Shown: positions 40,151 through 51,940, counted from the first letter of the stretch. The stretch is DNA of 64,000 bases from Moraxella catarrhalis (GCF_001656295.1 NZ_LXHE01000006.1:1-64000), one strand, 5' to 3'. Numbers and translations are program-made. Notes: generated by a model from the sequence alone, not told the origin.

Positions 40151-40753
40151 CTATTCTGCTCTTAGCTGAGTCAACAAATCTTTGAGAGCCTGCGCTCGGT
40201 GACTGATGGCATTTTTTTCGGCTTTTTGAAGCTCGGCAGATGATTTTTGAAGATTAGGAATATAAAACAAAGGATCATAGCCAAAACCATGCTCGCCCAC
40301 AGGTTCATTAAGTATCTCGCCATGCCATTTGCCAATCGCAATGAGTGGCATCGGATCATCGCCATGTCGCACATATGCAAGCACGCACACAAAAAACGCT
40401 TGGATTGGCGCATCACCGCGATGCGGCTTTAGGGCTTCAAGCAGCTTAGCGTTATTGGCGGCATCATCGCCATGTCGCCCAGCGTAGCGTGCCGAGAGAA
40501 TTCCAGGGTCATTACCAAGCACAGGTACACAAAGCCCCGAATCATCCGCCACAGCTGGCAGCCCACTGGCTTTGGCGGCATGGCGTGCTTTGATAATGGC
40601 ATTTTCAATAAAACTCTTCCCATCTTCGCTGACATCGCCAATCCCCAAGCTGCCTTGGGTGATGATCTCAACGCCCAAGTTAGCGTCATCAAATAACGCC
40701 TGAAATTCTGCCAACTTACCCTGATTATTACTGGCTAATACCCACTGTTTCAT
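40151..40753 (-). CDS. rdgB: RdgB/HAM1 family non-canonical purine NTP pyrophosphatase
   Basis: This enzyme hydrolyses dITP, ITP and XTP and so keeps deaminated purines out of DNA. The 200-residue protein has the family landmarks ASNNQGKLAEF near the N-terminus, SFIENAIIKARHAA, ADDSGLCV and the C-terminal GFGYDPLFYIP and ISHRAQAL. It has normal length and no signal. It lies about 40 bases downstream of the EEP-family gene on the same strand, suggesting a two-gene unit. Confidence 0.95.
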   Translation of the reverse strand: MKQWVLASNNQGKLAEFQALFDDANLGVEIITQGSLGIGDVSEDGKSFIENAIIKARHAAKASGLPAVADDSGLCVPVLGNDPGILSARYAGRHGDDAANNAKLLEALKPHRGDAPIQAFFVCVLAYVRHGDDPMPLIAIGKWHGEILNEPVGEHGFGYDPLFYIPNLQKSSAELQKAEKNAISHRAQALKDLLTQLRAE

Positions 40754-40793
40754 CTGATATTCCTAGATTAAGTGATTAAGATGTCATCCAAAC

Positions 40794-41546
40794 TTATGAT
40801 TCATTGCTCAATGAGACCACAGCACTGATCGGCAAATGGTCGGATAAATTTGACCAAGGCACGCCGCCATGCACCATCGCATTATGCACCTTAAGCCCAC
40901 GCACATAAATGCGATCTAGACTCAGCACAGGCATTTTGGCAGGAAAAGTAGCAGGATACTCTCCATGCGACTGCAAAAACACCTCGCTCAGCCCCAGTGA
41001 TGATAACGCTTGGCAAGATTTTTTTGACCAGTCATTAAAATCCCCTGCCAAAATCAGCGGCACTTGATCAGCCAAGGTGGTAATATAGTCACGAATGGCT
41101 TGATATTGCTTTAGGCGATCTCGGTGCAACAGATTCAGATGGCAGCACAGCACCACCAAAGGACGTTCCCACCCTTCAGGATGCACCTCACAATGTAGCA
41201 CGCCACGCTTTTCTAGGCGATTGACGGTGATATTCAAATTATGCTTAGGATCAAGCGGATGGCGCGACAAAACCGCATTGCCATGATGTCCATGCTCGTA
41301 TTCGGCATTTTTGCCATAGCTTGCCGATACGCCCAAAAACTCGCCAAACCACTCGTGCTGACCGCCATCAGGAAATTCAGCAAAATTAAGCGCGCGTTTG
41401 AGATTTTGCCCTTGGACTTCTTGTAGGCATAAGATGTCAGGATCGATTTTTGATAAGGCATCTTTCATGCCCAACAATCGCACCAAGCGGTTGGTCGGCG
41501 ACATACCTTTATGAATGTTATAACTGGTGATGGTGATGGTTTTCAT
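40794..41546 (-). CDS. Endonuclease/exonuclease/phosphatase (EEP) family protein
   Basis: This 250-residue metal-dependent phosphodiesterase has an EEP fold. Metal and catalytic residues are visible in the strand motifs: SYNIHKG with the first Asn, LCLQEVQ with the metal-binding Glu, HLNLLHRDR, LILAGDFNDW with Asp/Asn, and the C-terminal LSDHLPISA with the Asp-His pair. It resembles bacterial YbhP-type proteins. It has no signal peptide. The substrate could be DNA, RNA, lipid or phosphoinositide-like, and is not assigned. It lies just upstream of rdgB. Confidence 0.85.
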   Translation of the reverse strand: MKTITITSYNIHKGMSPTNRLVRLLGMKDALSKIDPDILCLQEVQGQNLKRALNFAEFPDGGQHEWFGEFLGVSASYGKNAEYEHGHHGNAVLSRHPLDPKHNLNITVNRLEKRGVLHCEVHPEGWERPLVVLCCHLNLLHRDRLKQYQAIRDYITTLADQVPLILAGDFNDWSKKSCQALSSLGLSEVFLQSHGEYPATFPAKMPVLSLDRIYVRGLKVHNAMVHGGVPWSNLSDHLPISAVVSLSNES

Positions 41547-41698
41547 GCAATTTCATTGACTGACTTTGAGCGATATTGTAGCACGATCACGGCTCATTGG
41601 TGAGGATTGATTGATGAAATACGCTTGCAAAACCCAAAACCATACACATTTATATCTTATATTTTTATCAATAAATTCACACTTTAAGGGAAACTATC

Positions 41699-43825
41699 AT
41701 GCCAACCGATCTTCTTTTACGCAACACTGTGCTTGATCCGCGCCTGCATTTGGTGGATTTTGATCAAGCCACGCCTGATAAGCTTGAGCAGCTGACCGAG
41801 CAAGCTTTGGAGGCTGCCACCAAGCGCCTTGATGAGATTGAGGCGATGCAGGCGGTGAGCGATGCGACCAAGGCATTTGACATTATCCAAGAATTTCATG
41901 ACTCAGGCGAACAAGTTGAACGGTATTTTGGCGTATTATCACATCTAAACAGCGTGGCAAGCAGTGATGAGATCCGTCAAGCGCATCATCACGTTTTGCC
42001 AAAGCTGTCTGCTTTTGGGACGCGCCTTGGGCAATCGGTTCAGTTATTTTCACTGTATCAGCTCGTTGAGCAGAATTTTGATCAGCTGCCCAAAGCGTAT
42101 CAAAGCACCGCCCAAAAGCGCGCCATCGAAAAAGCCTTACGCAGTTTTCGTCTGTCAGGCGTGGCACTAGAGGCGGACAAAAAAGCCGAGTTTGCCGATA
42201 TCCAAAGTAATCTGTCTTTGGCTTCGGCAAAGTTTGCTGACAATATCATGGATGCGACGCGTCATTTTGTCAGACCGCTACGCGCAGATGAGCTGTCAGG
42301 CATCAGCGACAATGGCTTGGCGCTACTAAAATCGGCAGCGCAGACTTACCGCGCCGCCCATCCAGATGCTAAGCTTGAGACGGACTATGTGGCGACACTA
42401 GACATTCCGATGTATCTGGCGGTGATGCAGTTTGCTGATGACCGCGCGCTGCGTGAGGCGCTGTATCATGCTTATAATACGCGCGCCTCCGACCAAAGCC
42501 CAGATACCACCGAATTTGACAACGCACAAATCATGGTGGATATCATCAATCTGCGCACCCAAAAAGCCAAGCTGCTTAGCATGCAAGATTATAGCGAGCT
42601 GTCACTTGCTACCAAGATGGCTCATGATAGCGATGAGGTTGAGCAGTTTTTGTTGGCATTAAGCCAAGCTGCCAAGCCGCAAGCTCATGCCGAGTACCAA
42701 GAGCTCAAAGAATACGCCCAAAGCTTGGGTCTAGATGAGCTTAAGCCTTGGGATGTGGCTTATGTCAGCGAAAAAATCCGTCAAGCCAAATTCAGCCTGA
42801 CCACCGATGAGCTTCGCCCTTATTTTCCGCTGCCGATTGTGCTAGAAGGCTTGTTTGAGATTTGCCACAGATTATTTGGCATCAACCTATCAATCGCCGA
42901 GCCAAGCAGCTATTCAGCTTGGCATCCAGATGTGCTGTTTTGTCTGATCCACGATGTAGACAGCGGTGAGCTGCTGGGCGGTCTGTATCTTGATTTGTTT
43001 GCCAGAGCTGGCAAGCAAGGCGGTGCTTGGCTGGACGATTTTCAAAAGCGCCAAGTCAAAGGCGATGAGGTGCGCCTGCCTGTTGGATTTATTGTGGGCA
43101 ATTTTGCGCCGCCGATGAATGATAAACCAAGCCTGTTATCTTTTGATGAAGCCAATACTTTATTTCATGAGTTTGGTCATGCCCTGCATCACCTGCTGAC
43201 GACGGTGGATGTCGCCGATGTTGCTGGCATCAGCGGTGTGGAGTGGGACGCGGTGGAGCTGCCCAGTCAGTTTATGGAAAACTTTGCCATCACCGATGAA
43301 GGTCTGCGCTTAATCAGCCGTCATGTGGATACGGGCGAGCCCTTGCCAAGCGATAAAAAAGAAGCACTCATCGCCGCCAAAAATTTTCAAACAGGTCTGC
43401 AAACGCTGCGCCAAATGGAGTTTGGTCTATTTGATCTTAGACTACACACCGCTAAGATGTTAAATTTTGGGCAAGTGACTTATCCTGACATCTTATCGGT
43501 AGCAGACACAGTGCGTGATGAGGTCGCGTTAGTCATACCGCCTAAATATCAGCGCTTTGCCAATAGCTTTAGCCATATCTTTGCTGGGGGTTATGCGTCG
43601 GGGTATTATTCTTATATTTGGGCGGAAGTGCTCTCGGCAGATGCTTTTGGCAAATTTGAAGAAGACGGGGTGTTTAATCCCACCACAGGTCGGGCGTTTC
43701 GCGATGAGATTTTGGCACGAGGCAGCGCTCGCGACGCTCAAGATAATTATGTGGCATTCCGCGGGCGTAAGGCTACTCAAGATGCGCTGCTGCGCCATCG
43801 CGGTCTGATAAGCCAAGGAAGCTGA
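41699..43825 (+). CDS. prlC: Oligopeptidase A (M3 family metallopeptidase)
   Basis: This 708-residue cytoplasmic zinc peptidase degrades oligopeptides, including cleaved signal peptides. The zinc motif HEFGH is at residues 490-494, with the third ligand Glu expected in the GISGVEWDAVELPSQ region that follows. The C-terminal FSHIFAGGYASGYYSYIWAEVLSADAF is typical of M3A enzymes. AGGG lies upstream of the ATG. A short YheV-like gene starts 3 bases after the stop. Confidence 0.95.
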   Translation: MPTDLLLRNTVLDPRLHLVDFDQATPDKLEQLTEQALEAATKRLDEIEAMQAVSDATKAFDIIQEFHDSGEQVERYFGVLSHLNSVASSDEIRQAHHHVLPKLSAFGTRLGQSVQLFSLYQLVEQNFDQLPKAYQSTAQKRAIEKALRSFRLSGVALEADKKAEFADIQSNLSLASAKFADNIMDATRHFVRPLRADELSGISDNGLALLKSAAQTYRAAHPDAKLETDYVATLDIPMYLAVMQFADDRALREALYHAYNTRASDQSPDTTEFDNAQIMVDIINLRTQKAKLLSMQDYSELSLATKMAHDSDEVEQFLLALSQAAKPQAHAEYQELKEYAQSLGLDELKPWDVAYVSEKIRQAKFSLTTDELRPYFPLPIVLEGLFEICHRLFGINLSIAEPSSYSAWHPDVLFCLIHDVDSGELLGGLYLDLFARAGKQGGAWLDDFQKRQVKGDEVRLPVGFIVGNFAPPMNDKPSLLSFDEANTLFHEFGHALHHLLTTVDVADVAGISGVEWDAVELPSQFMENFAITDEGLRLISRHVDTGEPLPSDKKEALIAAKNFQTGLQTLRQMEFGLFDLRLHTAKMLNFGQVTYPDILSVADTVRDEVALVIPPKYQRFANSFSHIFAGGYASGYYSYIWAEVLSADAFGKFEEDGVFNPTTGRAFRDEILARGSARDAQDNYVAFRGRKATQDALLRHRGLISQGS

Positions 43826-43827
43826 TC

Positions 43828-44061
43828 ATGCGTTATCAATCCAATCGCCCAAAGCGGCAATTCTTGGCAGGGGTAGCCTGCCCAGCTTGTAAAAAAATGG
43901 ATGTCATCGTCCAAATCCAAGTATTTGAGCCTGACTATGATGAATATATTGAATGCATTGAGTGTGGGCACAATGAGCGCCGCCCCACGCCTGATGAGAC
44001 CGCCATCATCCAAGCTCAAAATGCCAAAGCCGATGGTGTGGGCGTGGTGAAGTTTAAATAG
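43828..44061 (+). CDS. YheV family putative zinc ribbon protein
   Basis: This 77-residue protein begins with a basic stretch and then RQFLAGVACPACKKMD. C18 and C21 pair with a later CIECGH to make a zinc ribbon of the YheV/TIGR02443 type. The function is unknown. It is probably translated from the prlC message, since only 2 bases separate the prlC stop from its ATG. Confidence 0.85.
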   Translation: MRYQSNRPKRQFLAGVACPACKKMDVIVQIQVFEPDYDEYIECIECGHNERRPTPDETAIIQAQNAKADGVGVVKFK

Positions 44062-44074
44062 TTTTCAACCCTAA

Positions 44075-44105
44075 AAACATCCTAGTCTTAAAGACTGGGA
44101 TGTTT
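44075..44105 (+). terminator. Terminator of prlC and the YheV-like gene
   Basis: A long hairpin AAACATCC-AGTCTT / AAGACT-GGATGTTT with one internal mismatch lies 14 bases after the stop. The T run is short. Confidence 0.6.
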
Positions 44106-44160
44106 GATCAACTTTGGATGTTTAATAAGTTAATAGTTATAGCATAGAAAGGAGGCTGTT

Positions 44161-44830
44161 ATGCTAAGCAAAGTATCAATCATTGGTTTTTTATCACTGT
44201 TAACCATCGCTTGCACTGATACAAGCGCCGCCAAAACTAATAGTGATCCTAACGCAATTTCTGGATCATCAAATATTTCTTATAACAAACAAACAAAATT
44301 TTAATTCGCTAGACCCGGAAGATGATCCAAAAATGGTTGGCACAAATGTGCTTGGCTTTAAAATGCAAGATTCAACTTTTGAATCTGTTAAAAAACGTCT
44401 TCTAAATTACCAATTTAATGAGCATCATCAATCTTATGCTGGTGGGTATCTCTTAGAAAATGACGGATCTGGTTTTGAATTAGAAGGTTTAAACCATACA
44501 CAATTTGGCTTTGATACCGATCAAAAATTGGTCTATGTATTTATGCAAATTCATGAATCTGATCATTTAAATCACACAACTTACAATAAAATTGTTTCTT
44601 ATATTAAGAATAATAACTATAAGATTATTCGCACAATCGATCCTTTTGTTGGTGATCGAAAAACCGAATTTCAGACACCTAATAATGAAATTATTGTTGT
44701 GGAATCGCCGCACATGGGTAATTTTAATGTTTATGTTGAATATTATACAAAGGAATTTGGTAGAATGCGTCAAGAGGCGCAACAACTCGAAAACACTCAA
44801 CAAAGCCAGATAGAAGCCAAAAATTTCTAA
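44161..44830 (+). pseudogene. Frameshifted lipoprotein gene, possibly phase-variable
   Basis: A perfect AAGGAGG precedes the ATG at 44161. That frame encodes a lipoprotein signal (LTIAC, cysteine at residue 18) and a polar linker, then stops at 44304 after 47 codons. The following 530 bases are open in the +1 frame to 44830. They encode a soluble domain that would need the missing signal: TNVLGFKMQDSTFESVKKRL, HQSYAGGYLLEND, and VVESPHMGNFNVYVEYYTKEFG. The switch falls at three CAAA repeats (44286-44297). Removing one repeat unit, or one base, fuses the two parts into a protein of about 220 residues. The +1 frame alone would start from a GTG at 44243 without a signal. I do not recognise the domain. 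Confidence 0.75.
44286..44298 (+). repeat. CAAA tetranucleotide repeat (three units)
   Basis: Three tandem CAAA units plus an extra A lie exactly where the lipoprotein reading frame breaks. Tetranucleotide slippage is a known phase-variation mechanism in Moraxella and Haemophilus, but three units is short. Confidence 0.5.
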
Positions 44831-44836
44831 ATCAAT

Positions 44837-44868
44837 AAAAAACCGAGCCACATAGCTCGGTTTTTTTT
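44837..44868. terminator. Bidirectional terminator between the lipoprotein gene and lpd
   Basis: The stem AAAACCGAGC / GCTCGGTTTT with a 6-base loop has A and T runs on both sides, so it serves both convergent genes. Confidence 0.88.
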
Positions 44869-44880
44869 ATTAATCATTAA

Positions 44881-46344
<1,464 letters not shown>

Positions 46345-46417
46345 CTAAATTTTAAAAACGCACAAAGAATTGTCAGAGCTCATCCAACAATCCTTTGCAA
46401 AAACCATCTGTTAAACC

Positions 46418-47650
46418 TTATAGGTCAAGTAATAGCATTGATGGATCTTCGATCAATTCCTTAATTGTCACTAGGAATTGAACCGCTTCTTTACCATCGA
46501 TCAAGCGGTGGTCATAAGACAGCGCCACATACATCATCGGTAGGATAACCACTTCGCCATCAACTGCCATTGGACGCTCATTGATTGCGTGCATACCTAA
46601 GATAGCAGTTTGTGGTGGGTTAATGATCGGCGTTGAAAGTAATGAGCCGAATACGCCACCGTTAGTGATGGTGAATGTACCGCCTGTCATCTCTTCGATG
46701 CTCAGCTTGCCTTCGCGAGCTTTTGTCGCATAATCACGGATCCCAGCTTCAACATCTGCCATGCTCATACGATCTGTATCACGTAGTACTGGAACAACTA
46801 AGCCACGATCTGATGATACTGCCACACCCACATCATAATAACCATGATAGATGATGTCGCTGCCATCAATCGATGCATTCACTGCTGGGAAGCGTTTCAA
46901 GGCTTCGGTAGCTGCTTTAACAAATAGTGACATGAAACCAAGTTTTACGCCATGACGTTTTTCAAAACGATCTTTGTACTTAGCACGCAAGTCCATCAAA
47001 GGCTTCATATTAACTTCGTTAAACGTTGTTAACATGGCAGTTTCTTGAGTGGCTGACAGTAGACGCTCAGCGATACGCTTACGCAGACGAGTCATTGGTT
47101 CGCGTTTTTCGATGCGCTGACCAACAGCTGTGGCAATCACTTGACCGTTATCAGATTTTAAGGTTGGATTGACCATGTCAGACTTGGTCACACGGCCGCC
47201 ACGACCTGAACCTTGAACGTCAGCAGGGTTGACACCTGTTTCTTTAGCGGCTTTTCTGACTGCTGGGCTTTGATCTTTATATTCAGCTTCTGATGTTGCT
47301 GATTCATCTTTTGGTTGTACTGGTGCTGCAACCGATGCTGGATCAATGGTCGTACCTTTATCAGCTTCGTCTTTTGACAGCTCACCATCTTTTGATGGTG
47401 CTTCGCCTGCTGATGCACCTGCCTCAAAAATCGCAACCACTTCTGCTGATAATACGGTATCATCGACATTCTTAACGATACTGGTAATCACGCCATCATC
47501 TGGTGCTACGATTTCAAGAACCACTTTGTCAGTTTCAACTTCAGCCAAAAGTTGATCACGGCTAACGGCTTCACCTTCAGCAACATGCCATTCAACGATC
47601 GTACCATCTTGTACTGATTCTGGAAATACGGGGGCTTTAATTTCAGCCAT
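46418..47650 (-). CDS. sucB: 2-oxoglutarate dehydrogenase E2, dihydrolipoyl succinyltransferase
   Basis: E2 transfers the succinyl group to CoA and forms the core of the complex. One lipoyl domain is present (lysine in VETDKVVLE), then an acidic alanine-rich linker. Next come the E1/E3-binding domain ([22 protein letters not shown]) and the catalytic domain ending [15 protein letters not shown]. The start is the ATG at 47650 (410 residues), because AAGGAG precedes it. An in-frame ATG 15 bases further upstream has no ribosome site. It lies between sucA and lpd. Confidence 0.96.
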   Translation of the reverse strand: MAEIKAPVFPESVQDGTIVEWHVAEGEAVSRDQLLAEVETDKVVLEIVAPDDGVITSIVKNVDDTVLSAEVVAIFEAGASAGEAPSKDGELSKDEADKGTTIDPASVAAPVQPKDESATSEAEYKDQSPAVRKAAKETGVNPADVQGSGRGGRVTKSDMVNPTLKSDNGQVIATAVGQRIEKREPMTRLRKRIAERLLSATQETAMLTTFNEVNMKPLMDLRAKYKDRFEKRHGVKLGFMSLFVKAATEALKRFPAVNASIDGSDIIYHGYYDVGVAVSSDRGLVVPVLRDTDRMSMADVEAGIRDYATKAREGKLSIEEMTGGTFTITNGGVFGSLLSTPIINPPQTAILGMHAINERPMAVDGEVVILPMMYVALSYDHRLIDGKEAVQFLVTIKELIEDPSMLLLDL

Positions 47651-47745
47651 AATAAACTCCTTCAAGTTTATAAATCAAAAATGTGTTATTTTAAAATACT
47701 AAATAGTATTAGCCAAAACGCGCGCAGCACTTTGGCTAATGAATA

Positions 47746-50592
47746 TTACTTCAAGGCTTCGACTGTCACGCCCAATGCTTCAGCAATCAAAGCTTTTTGT
47801 TGTTCGGCGTGCAGTTTTGGTGAGCCTGTCGCAGGTGCAGCAGCGGCAGGACGCGCCGAAGGCGTAATGATTTTTGCCTTCGTCGGTGCAGGTACCACCA
47901 TGCGGAACAGCTCAGGTGCCAAGTAATACCAAGCGCCTTGATTCAGCGGCTCTTCTTGCGCCCACATGATTTCTTCTAGGTTTGGATACTTGTCAATCTC
48001 AGCCAAGATGCGTTCTTCAGGCAACGGATACAGCTGCTCAATACGAACAATGGCGATATGCTCTTGACCAAGTTTGCGGCGCTGATCGAGCAAATCATAA
48101 TACACTTTACCACCACAAAGCACTAAGCGTGTAACCTGCTCATGATTGATTGAGTCAATTTCAGGCAAGACAGTTTCAAATTTGCCTGATGCCAATTCTT
48201 CTAAATTAGAAGTCGCAAGCGGATGTCTGAGCAAGCTCTTAGGCGACATCACGATCAATGGCTTACGGATTGGGCGTACGACCTGACGGCGTAAGGCATG
48301 GAAAATCTGTGCTGGCGTTGTTGGCGTAATGACCTGCATATTATCCTCAGCACACAGCTGCAAGAAACGCTCCAAACGCGCTGATGAGTGCTCAGGACCT
48401 TGACCCTCAAACCCATGTGGCAATAACATCGTCAAACCACAGACACGCTGCCATTTGGTTTCGCCAGATGAAATAAACTGATCGATCACCACCTGTGCAC
48501 CGTTCACAAAGTCACCAAACTGCGCTTCCCAAATAATCAATGCGTTCGGCACTGTGGTGGCATAGCCATATTCAAAAGCAAGTACTGCTTCCTCTGATAG
48601 TAGTGAGTTATAAGTAGCAAAGCGAGCTTGATCTTCGGTGATGTGCTGCAAGGGGATATACATGCTGCCATCATTCATATTATACAGCTCTGAATGACGA
48701 TGCGAGAATGTACCACGCCCGACGTCCTCACCAGTGATACGCACCAATGAGCCTTCAGCAGCAAGACTGGCATAAGCCAAAGTCTCAGCAGCGCCCCAGT
48801 TCAGCGGCTCTTCGCCAGTTTGCATCGCCAAACGCTGCTCAACAACTTTCGCCACTTGACGCTGTAGAGTAAATCCTTCAGGGATTTTTGCCATCGTGCG
48901 ACCATAGGATTTGAGCTTTTCGATATCGACACCCGTTTCCCAGTCGTCTTCTAGATCGTGACCCAAATAAGGCTTCCAATCAACGAACAGCTCAGTGTTC
49001 GGCTCACTGACCAAACCGCCTGCAACAAACTCGCCACGATCAAGTGATTCACGATAGTCATCTTCAAGCTTGGCACCATGCTCATGGGTGATGATGCCCT
49101 CTTGAACCAATTGCTCAACATACTGGGCGCGTGTGGTCGGTAGTTTTTTGATGACTGCATACATCAGTGGCTGCGTGGCAGATGGTTCATCAGATTCGTT
49201 ATGACCATTACGGCGATAGCAGAAAATATCAAGCATGACATCTTTGCCAAATTCACGGCGATAATCGACAGCCAATTGAGAAGCGAATACCACTGCTTCA
49301 GGATCGTCGCCATTGACGTGCAAAATTGGCGCATGAACCATTTTGGCGACATCGGTACAATATTCTGTCGAGCGCGCATCTTCAATACGAGAAGTGGTAA
49401 AGCCGACTTGGTTATTGATGACAATATGAACCGTGCCGCCAGTCTTATAGGCGCGTGTTTGAGACATCTGGAAAGTCTCTTGGTTCACACCTTGACCTGC
49501 CAGTGCAGCATCTCCATGCACCACCAAAGGTAGCACAGTGCTATTATCAATTTCTAAGCCGTATTTTTCAGAACGGCGTGCTTGACGTGCGCGCACCGAA
49601 CCTTGAAGTACTGGAGAGACGATCTCAAGATGCGACGGGTTAAATGCCAATGCCAAGTGCATCTCACCGCCTGGTGTCATCACGTTTGAAGAAAAGCCGT
49701 TGTGATATTTGACGTCCCCTGAGCCATTGACAGGCTGAACCTTGCCATCAAATTCATCAAACAAATCACCTGGGTTTTTACCCAAAATGTTCACCAATAG
49801 GTTTAAGCGTCCGCGGTGCGCCATGCCGATAACGACTTCTTTTGAGCCTTGACCGCCCGCGCGCTGTACGATTTCATGAACTGCAGGAATGAAGCTTTCG
49901 CCGCCTTCTAGACCGAAGCGCTTAACGCCTGTGTACTTACGTGCTAAGTATTTTTCTAAACCTTCAGCAGCTGTCAGACGCTCTAAGATTTCTAATTTTT
50001 TGTCTTTACTAAACTTGATGTGACCGTGATTTGATTCGATATAATTTTCGATCCAACGCTTTTCAGCCGCTTGAAAAACATGCATATATTCATAACCAAT
50101 GCTTTGGCAATACACACGCTCTAAGATCTCAATGATTTCACGAAGCTTAGCTTCAGATTTACCGATTGCCAAATCATTGGTTGGAAATACGGTGTCCAAA
50201 TCCAACTCCGAAAGTCCGTGGAATTCCAAAGTCAAATCTTCAACTTCTGGACGTGGATGCAGTCCTAAGGGATCAAGATTCGCCTTACGGTGACCGCGGC
50301 GGCGATAGGCAGAAATCAAGGCTTGAACTGCCATTTGTTTAGGGTTGCAATCGCTTGATGGACCTGCTTGGCCCGCAGCTGCCTGATTGCGCGCCAACAA
50401 TAAAAACTGCTCTTTGATCGCATTGTGCGGCGCATCAGTGTCTTGGCGATAAGTTTCAAAGTACTTTTGCCACTCCTCGCTCACGCTTTGGCTGTCTGCC
50501 ATATATTGTTCATACAGCGCTTCGACATAGGCTGCACTGTCTGCTGCCAACTCGGTGTTTGAAAAAGCCACCGTATCTTTACTGTTTGTCAT
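47746..50592 (-). CDS. sucA: 2-oxoglutarate dehydrogenase E1 component
   Basis: E1 decarboxylates 2-oxoglutarate with thiamine diphosphate and succinylates the E2 lipoyl group. The 948-residue protein begins with the E1-specific N-terminal segment (YVEALYEQYMADSQSVSEEWQKYF). It has GMAHRGRLNLLVN, the thiamine-diphosphate motif GDAALAGQGVNQE to NNQVGFTTS, and the late PHGFEGQGPEHSSARLERFLQ and MSPKSLLRHP segments. The ribosome site is weak. It is followed by sucB and lpd. A 572-base gap separates it from sdhB, so it probably has its own promoter. Confidence 0.97.
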   Translation of the reverse strand: MTNSKDTVAFSNTELAADSAAYVEALYEQYMADSQSVSEEWQKYFETYRQDTDAPHNAIKEQFLLLARNQAAAGQAGPSSDCNPKQMAVQALISAYRRRGHRKANLDPLGLHPRPEVEDLTLEFHGLSELDLDTVFPTNDLAIGKSEAKLREIIEILERVYCQSIGYEYMHVFQAAEKRWIENYIESNHGHIKFSKDKKLEILERLTAAEGLEKYLARKYTGVKRFGLEGGESFIPAVHEIVQRAGGQGSKEVVIGMAHRGRLNLLVNILGKNPGDLFDEFDGKVQPVNGSGDVKYHNGFSSNVMTPGGEMHLALAFNPSHLEIVSPVLQGSVRARQARRSEKYGLEIDNSTVLPLVVHGDAALAGQGVNQETFQMSQTRAYKTGGTVHIVINNQVGFTTSRIEDARSTEYCTDVAKMVHAPILHVNGDDPEAVVFASQLAVDYRREFGKDVMLDIFCYRRNGHNESDEPSATQPLMYAVIKKLPTTRAQYVEQLVQEGIITHEHGAKLEDDYRESLDRGEFVAGGLVSEPNTELFVDWKPYLGHDLEDDWETGVDIEKLKSYGRTMAKIPEGFTLQRQVAKVVEQRLAMQTGEEPLNWGAAETLAYASLAAEGSLVRITGEDVGRGTFSHRHSELYNMNDGSMYIPLQHITEDQARFATYNSLLSEEAVLAFEYGYATTVPNALIIWEAQFGDFVNGAQVVIDQFISSGETKWQRVCGLTMLLPHGFEGQGPEHSSARLERFLQLCAEDNMQVITPTTPAQIFHALRRQVVRPIRKPLIVMSPKSLLRHPLATSNLEELASGKFETVLPEIDSINHEQVTRLVLCGGKVYYDLLDQRRKLGQEHIAIVRIEQLYPLPEERILAEIDKYPNLEEIMWAQEEPLNQGAWYYLAPELFRMVVPAPTKAKIITPSARPAAAAPATGSPKLHAEQQKALIAEALGVTVEALK

Positions 50593-51111
50593 TCGTCTTT
50601 CGCCATTTTATTAGTAAAAGTTGGGTCTGCCATGTCGTCGATCTTTACCGACGGCGACGGCTGTCAATTCGCATCAAAAATTGACGCATACTCCCGTATA
50701 GTGTACGCCATTTGGTTAAAGATAACAAGGGCGAGATGCCGCGTTGGGGCACAATTATCTTAGTAAAGATACAAATGAATCTTACACTTTTGTGTCAGAA
50801 ATCAAAACCCTTATTTTTTGTGGTACAAATGTGCTCTATTATAGTTTTTTGGCATAATTTATTATAAAATTTGATATAGTTACCAATCCTTTCTTTACCT
50901 CAATTTACGCAACGCATCTTGCCAATCATTCACCTGATTTTTTTATATCTGTGCTTTGACAGACCAAATATCACTCAGCTGTATCATCTACCGCGCTTAC
51001 CGCATCGATGAATACACTTATTTATCAAACAACGGCTCAAGGCGTGCGCCTAAAAGTGGCAATGACATTGATTTGACCACCGTTTATATAATTACTATTT
51101 TGGCACATAAA
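50593..51111. other. Intergenic region between sucA and sdhB
   Basis: About 520 bases with no credible gene. It holds a possible sucA promoter (50700-50728) and, between that and sucA, an inverted repeat GTCAATT-N9-AATTGAC at 50663-50685 that could form a leader hairpin. The rest is AT-rich and unassigned. Confidence 0.5.
50700..50728 (-). promoter_or_regulatory. Possible sucA promoter
   Basis: On the minus strand TTGTTA (50723-50728) and TACACT (50700-50705) are separated by 17 bases, about 110 bases upstream of the sucA ATG. Each hexamer matches consensus at four of six positions. Confidence 0.35.
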
Positions 51112-51146
51112 AAAAAGCCGCACCCAATCAGTGATCAGATGCGGCA
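51112..51146 (-). terminator. Terminator of sdhCDAB
   Basis: The stem GCCGCA / TGCGGC, with further partial pairing in the loop, is followed by a run of seven T residues on the minus strand. It begins 19 bases after the sdhB stop. This implies that sucA is not simply read through from sdh. Confidence 0.8.
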
Positions 51147-51164
51147 GTCAGATCAAATGCTCAA

Positions 51165-51875
51165 TTAGCCTGCTTGATCCAATAGCATATTACGGATATG
51201 ACCGATTGCCTTAGTTGGGTTTAGACCTTTAGGGCAGACGCTCACACAGTTCATGATACCACGGCAGCGGAATAAGCTAAATGGGTCGTCTAAGCGTGCT
51301 AGGCGTGCTTGAGTATCGGTATCACGGCTATCAATGATAAAGCGGTAGCCGTTCAATAGCGCTGAAGGACCCAAGAATTTATCTGGATTCCACCAAAATG
51401 ATGGGCAAGCCGTTGAACAGCACGCACAAAGAATGCACTCATAAAGACCGTTCATTTTTTCGCGCTCTTCAGGAGACTGAAGACGCTCTTTTGGTGGCGC
51501 AGGCTGATTGTTGATCAAGTATGGGTGTACTTTTTCGTATTGCTCATAAAATTGGTTCATGTCCACAACCAAGTCCTTGATCACAGGCAAGCCTGGCAAT
51601 GGGCGAATGGTAATTTTATTTGGCAAAGTGTTCATGTTGATCAAGCACGCCAAGCCATTTTTACCATTAATGTTCATACCATCAGAACCACAGATACCCT
51701 CACGGCATGAGCGACGGAAAGTCAGTGTTTCATCTTGGCGCTTAAGGCGAAGTAGCACATCTAGCAACATACGATCAGAATCAAGCAGCTCAACTTCGTA
51801 TGACTGCATATAAGGGGCTTTATCTTTGTCTGGGTCGTAGCGATAGATCTCTACGATACGGGTGCCTCGACTCAT
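51165..51875 (-). CDS. sdhB: Succinate dehydrogenase iron-sulfur subunit SdhB
   Basis: SdhB passes electrons from the flavoprotein to quinone. The 236-residue protein has the [2Fe-2S] ligands in [21 protein letters not shown], the [4Fe-4S] ligands in [12 protein letters not shown], and the [3Fe-4S] ligands around [18 protein letters not shown] precedes the ATG. It is the last gene of the sdhC-D-A-B order. Confidence 0.97.
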   Translation of the reverse strand: MSRGTRIVEIYRYDPDKDKAPYMQSYEVELLDSDRMLLDVLLRLKRQDETLTFRRSCREGICGSDGMNINGKNGLACLINMNTLPNKITIRPLPGLPVIKDLVVDMNQFYEQYEKVHPYLINNQPAPPKERLQSPEEREKMNGLYECILCACCSTACPSFWWNPDKFLGPSALLNGYRFIIDSRDTDTQARLARLDDPFSLFRCRGIMNCVSVCPKGLNPTKAIGHIRNMLLDQAG

Positions 51876-51940
51876 TATTTTTCTCCAGTAATTGTTGGTT
51901 GGGTTAGCAACACGCCAACCCGCCTAATTAGGCTAATCTA

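Noticed and set aside
50956-51168. 70-codon plus-strand frame upstream of sdhB's end
   Set aside because: It runs through the sdhB terminator hairpin and has no ribosome site or recognisable protein features.
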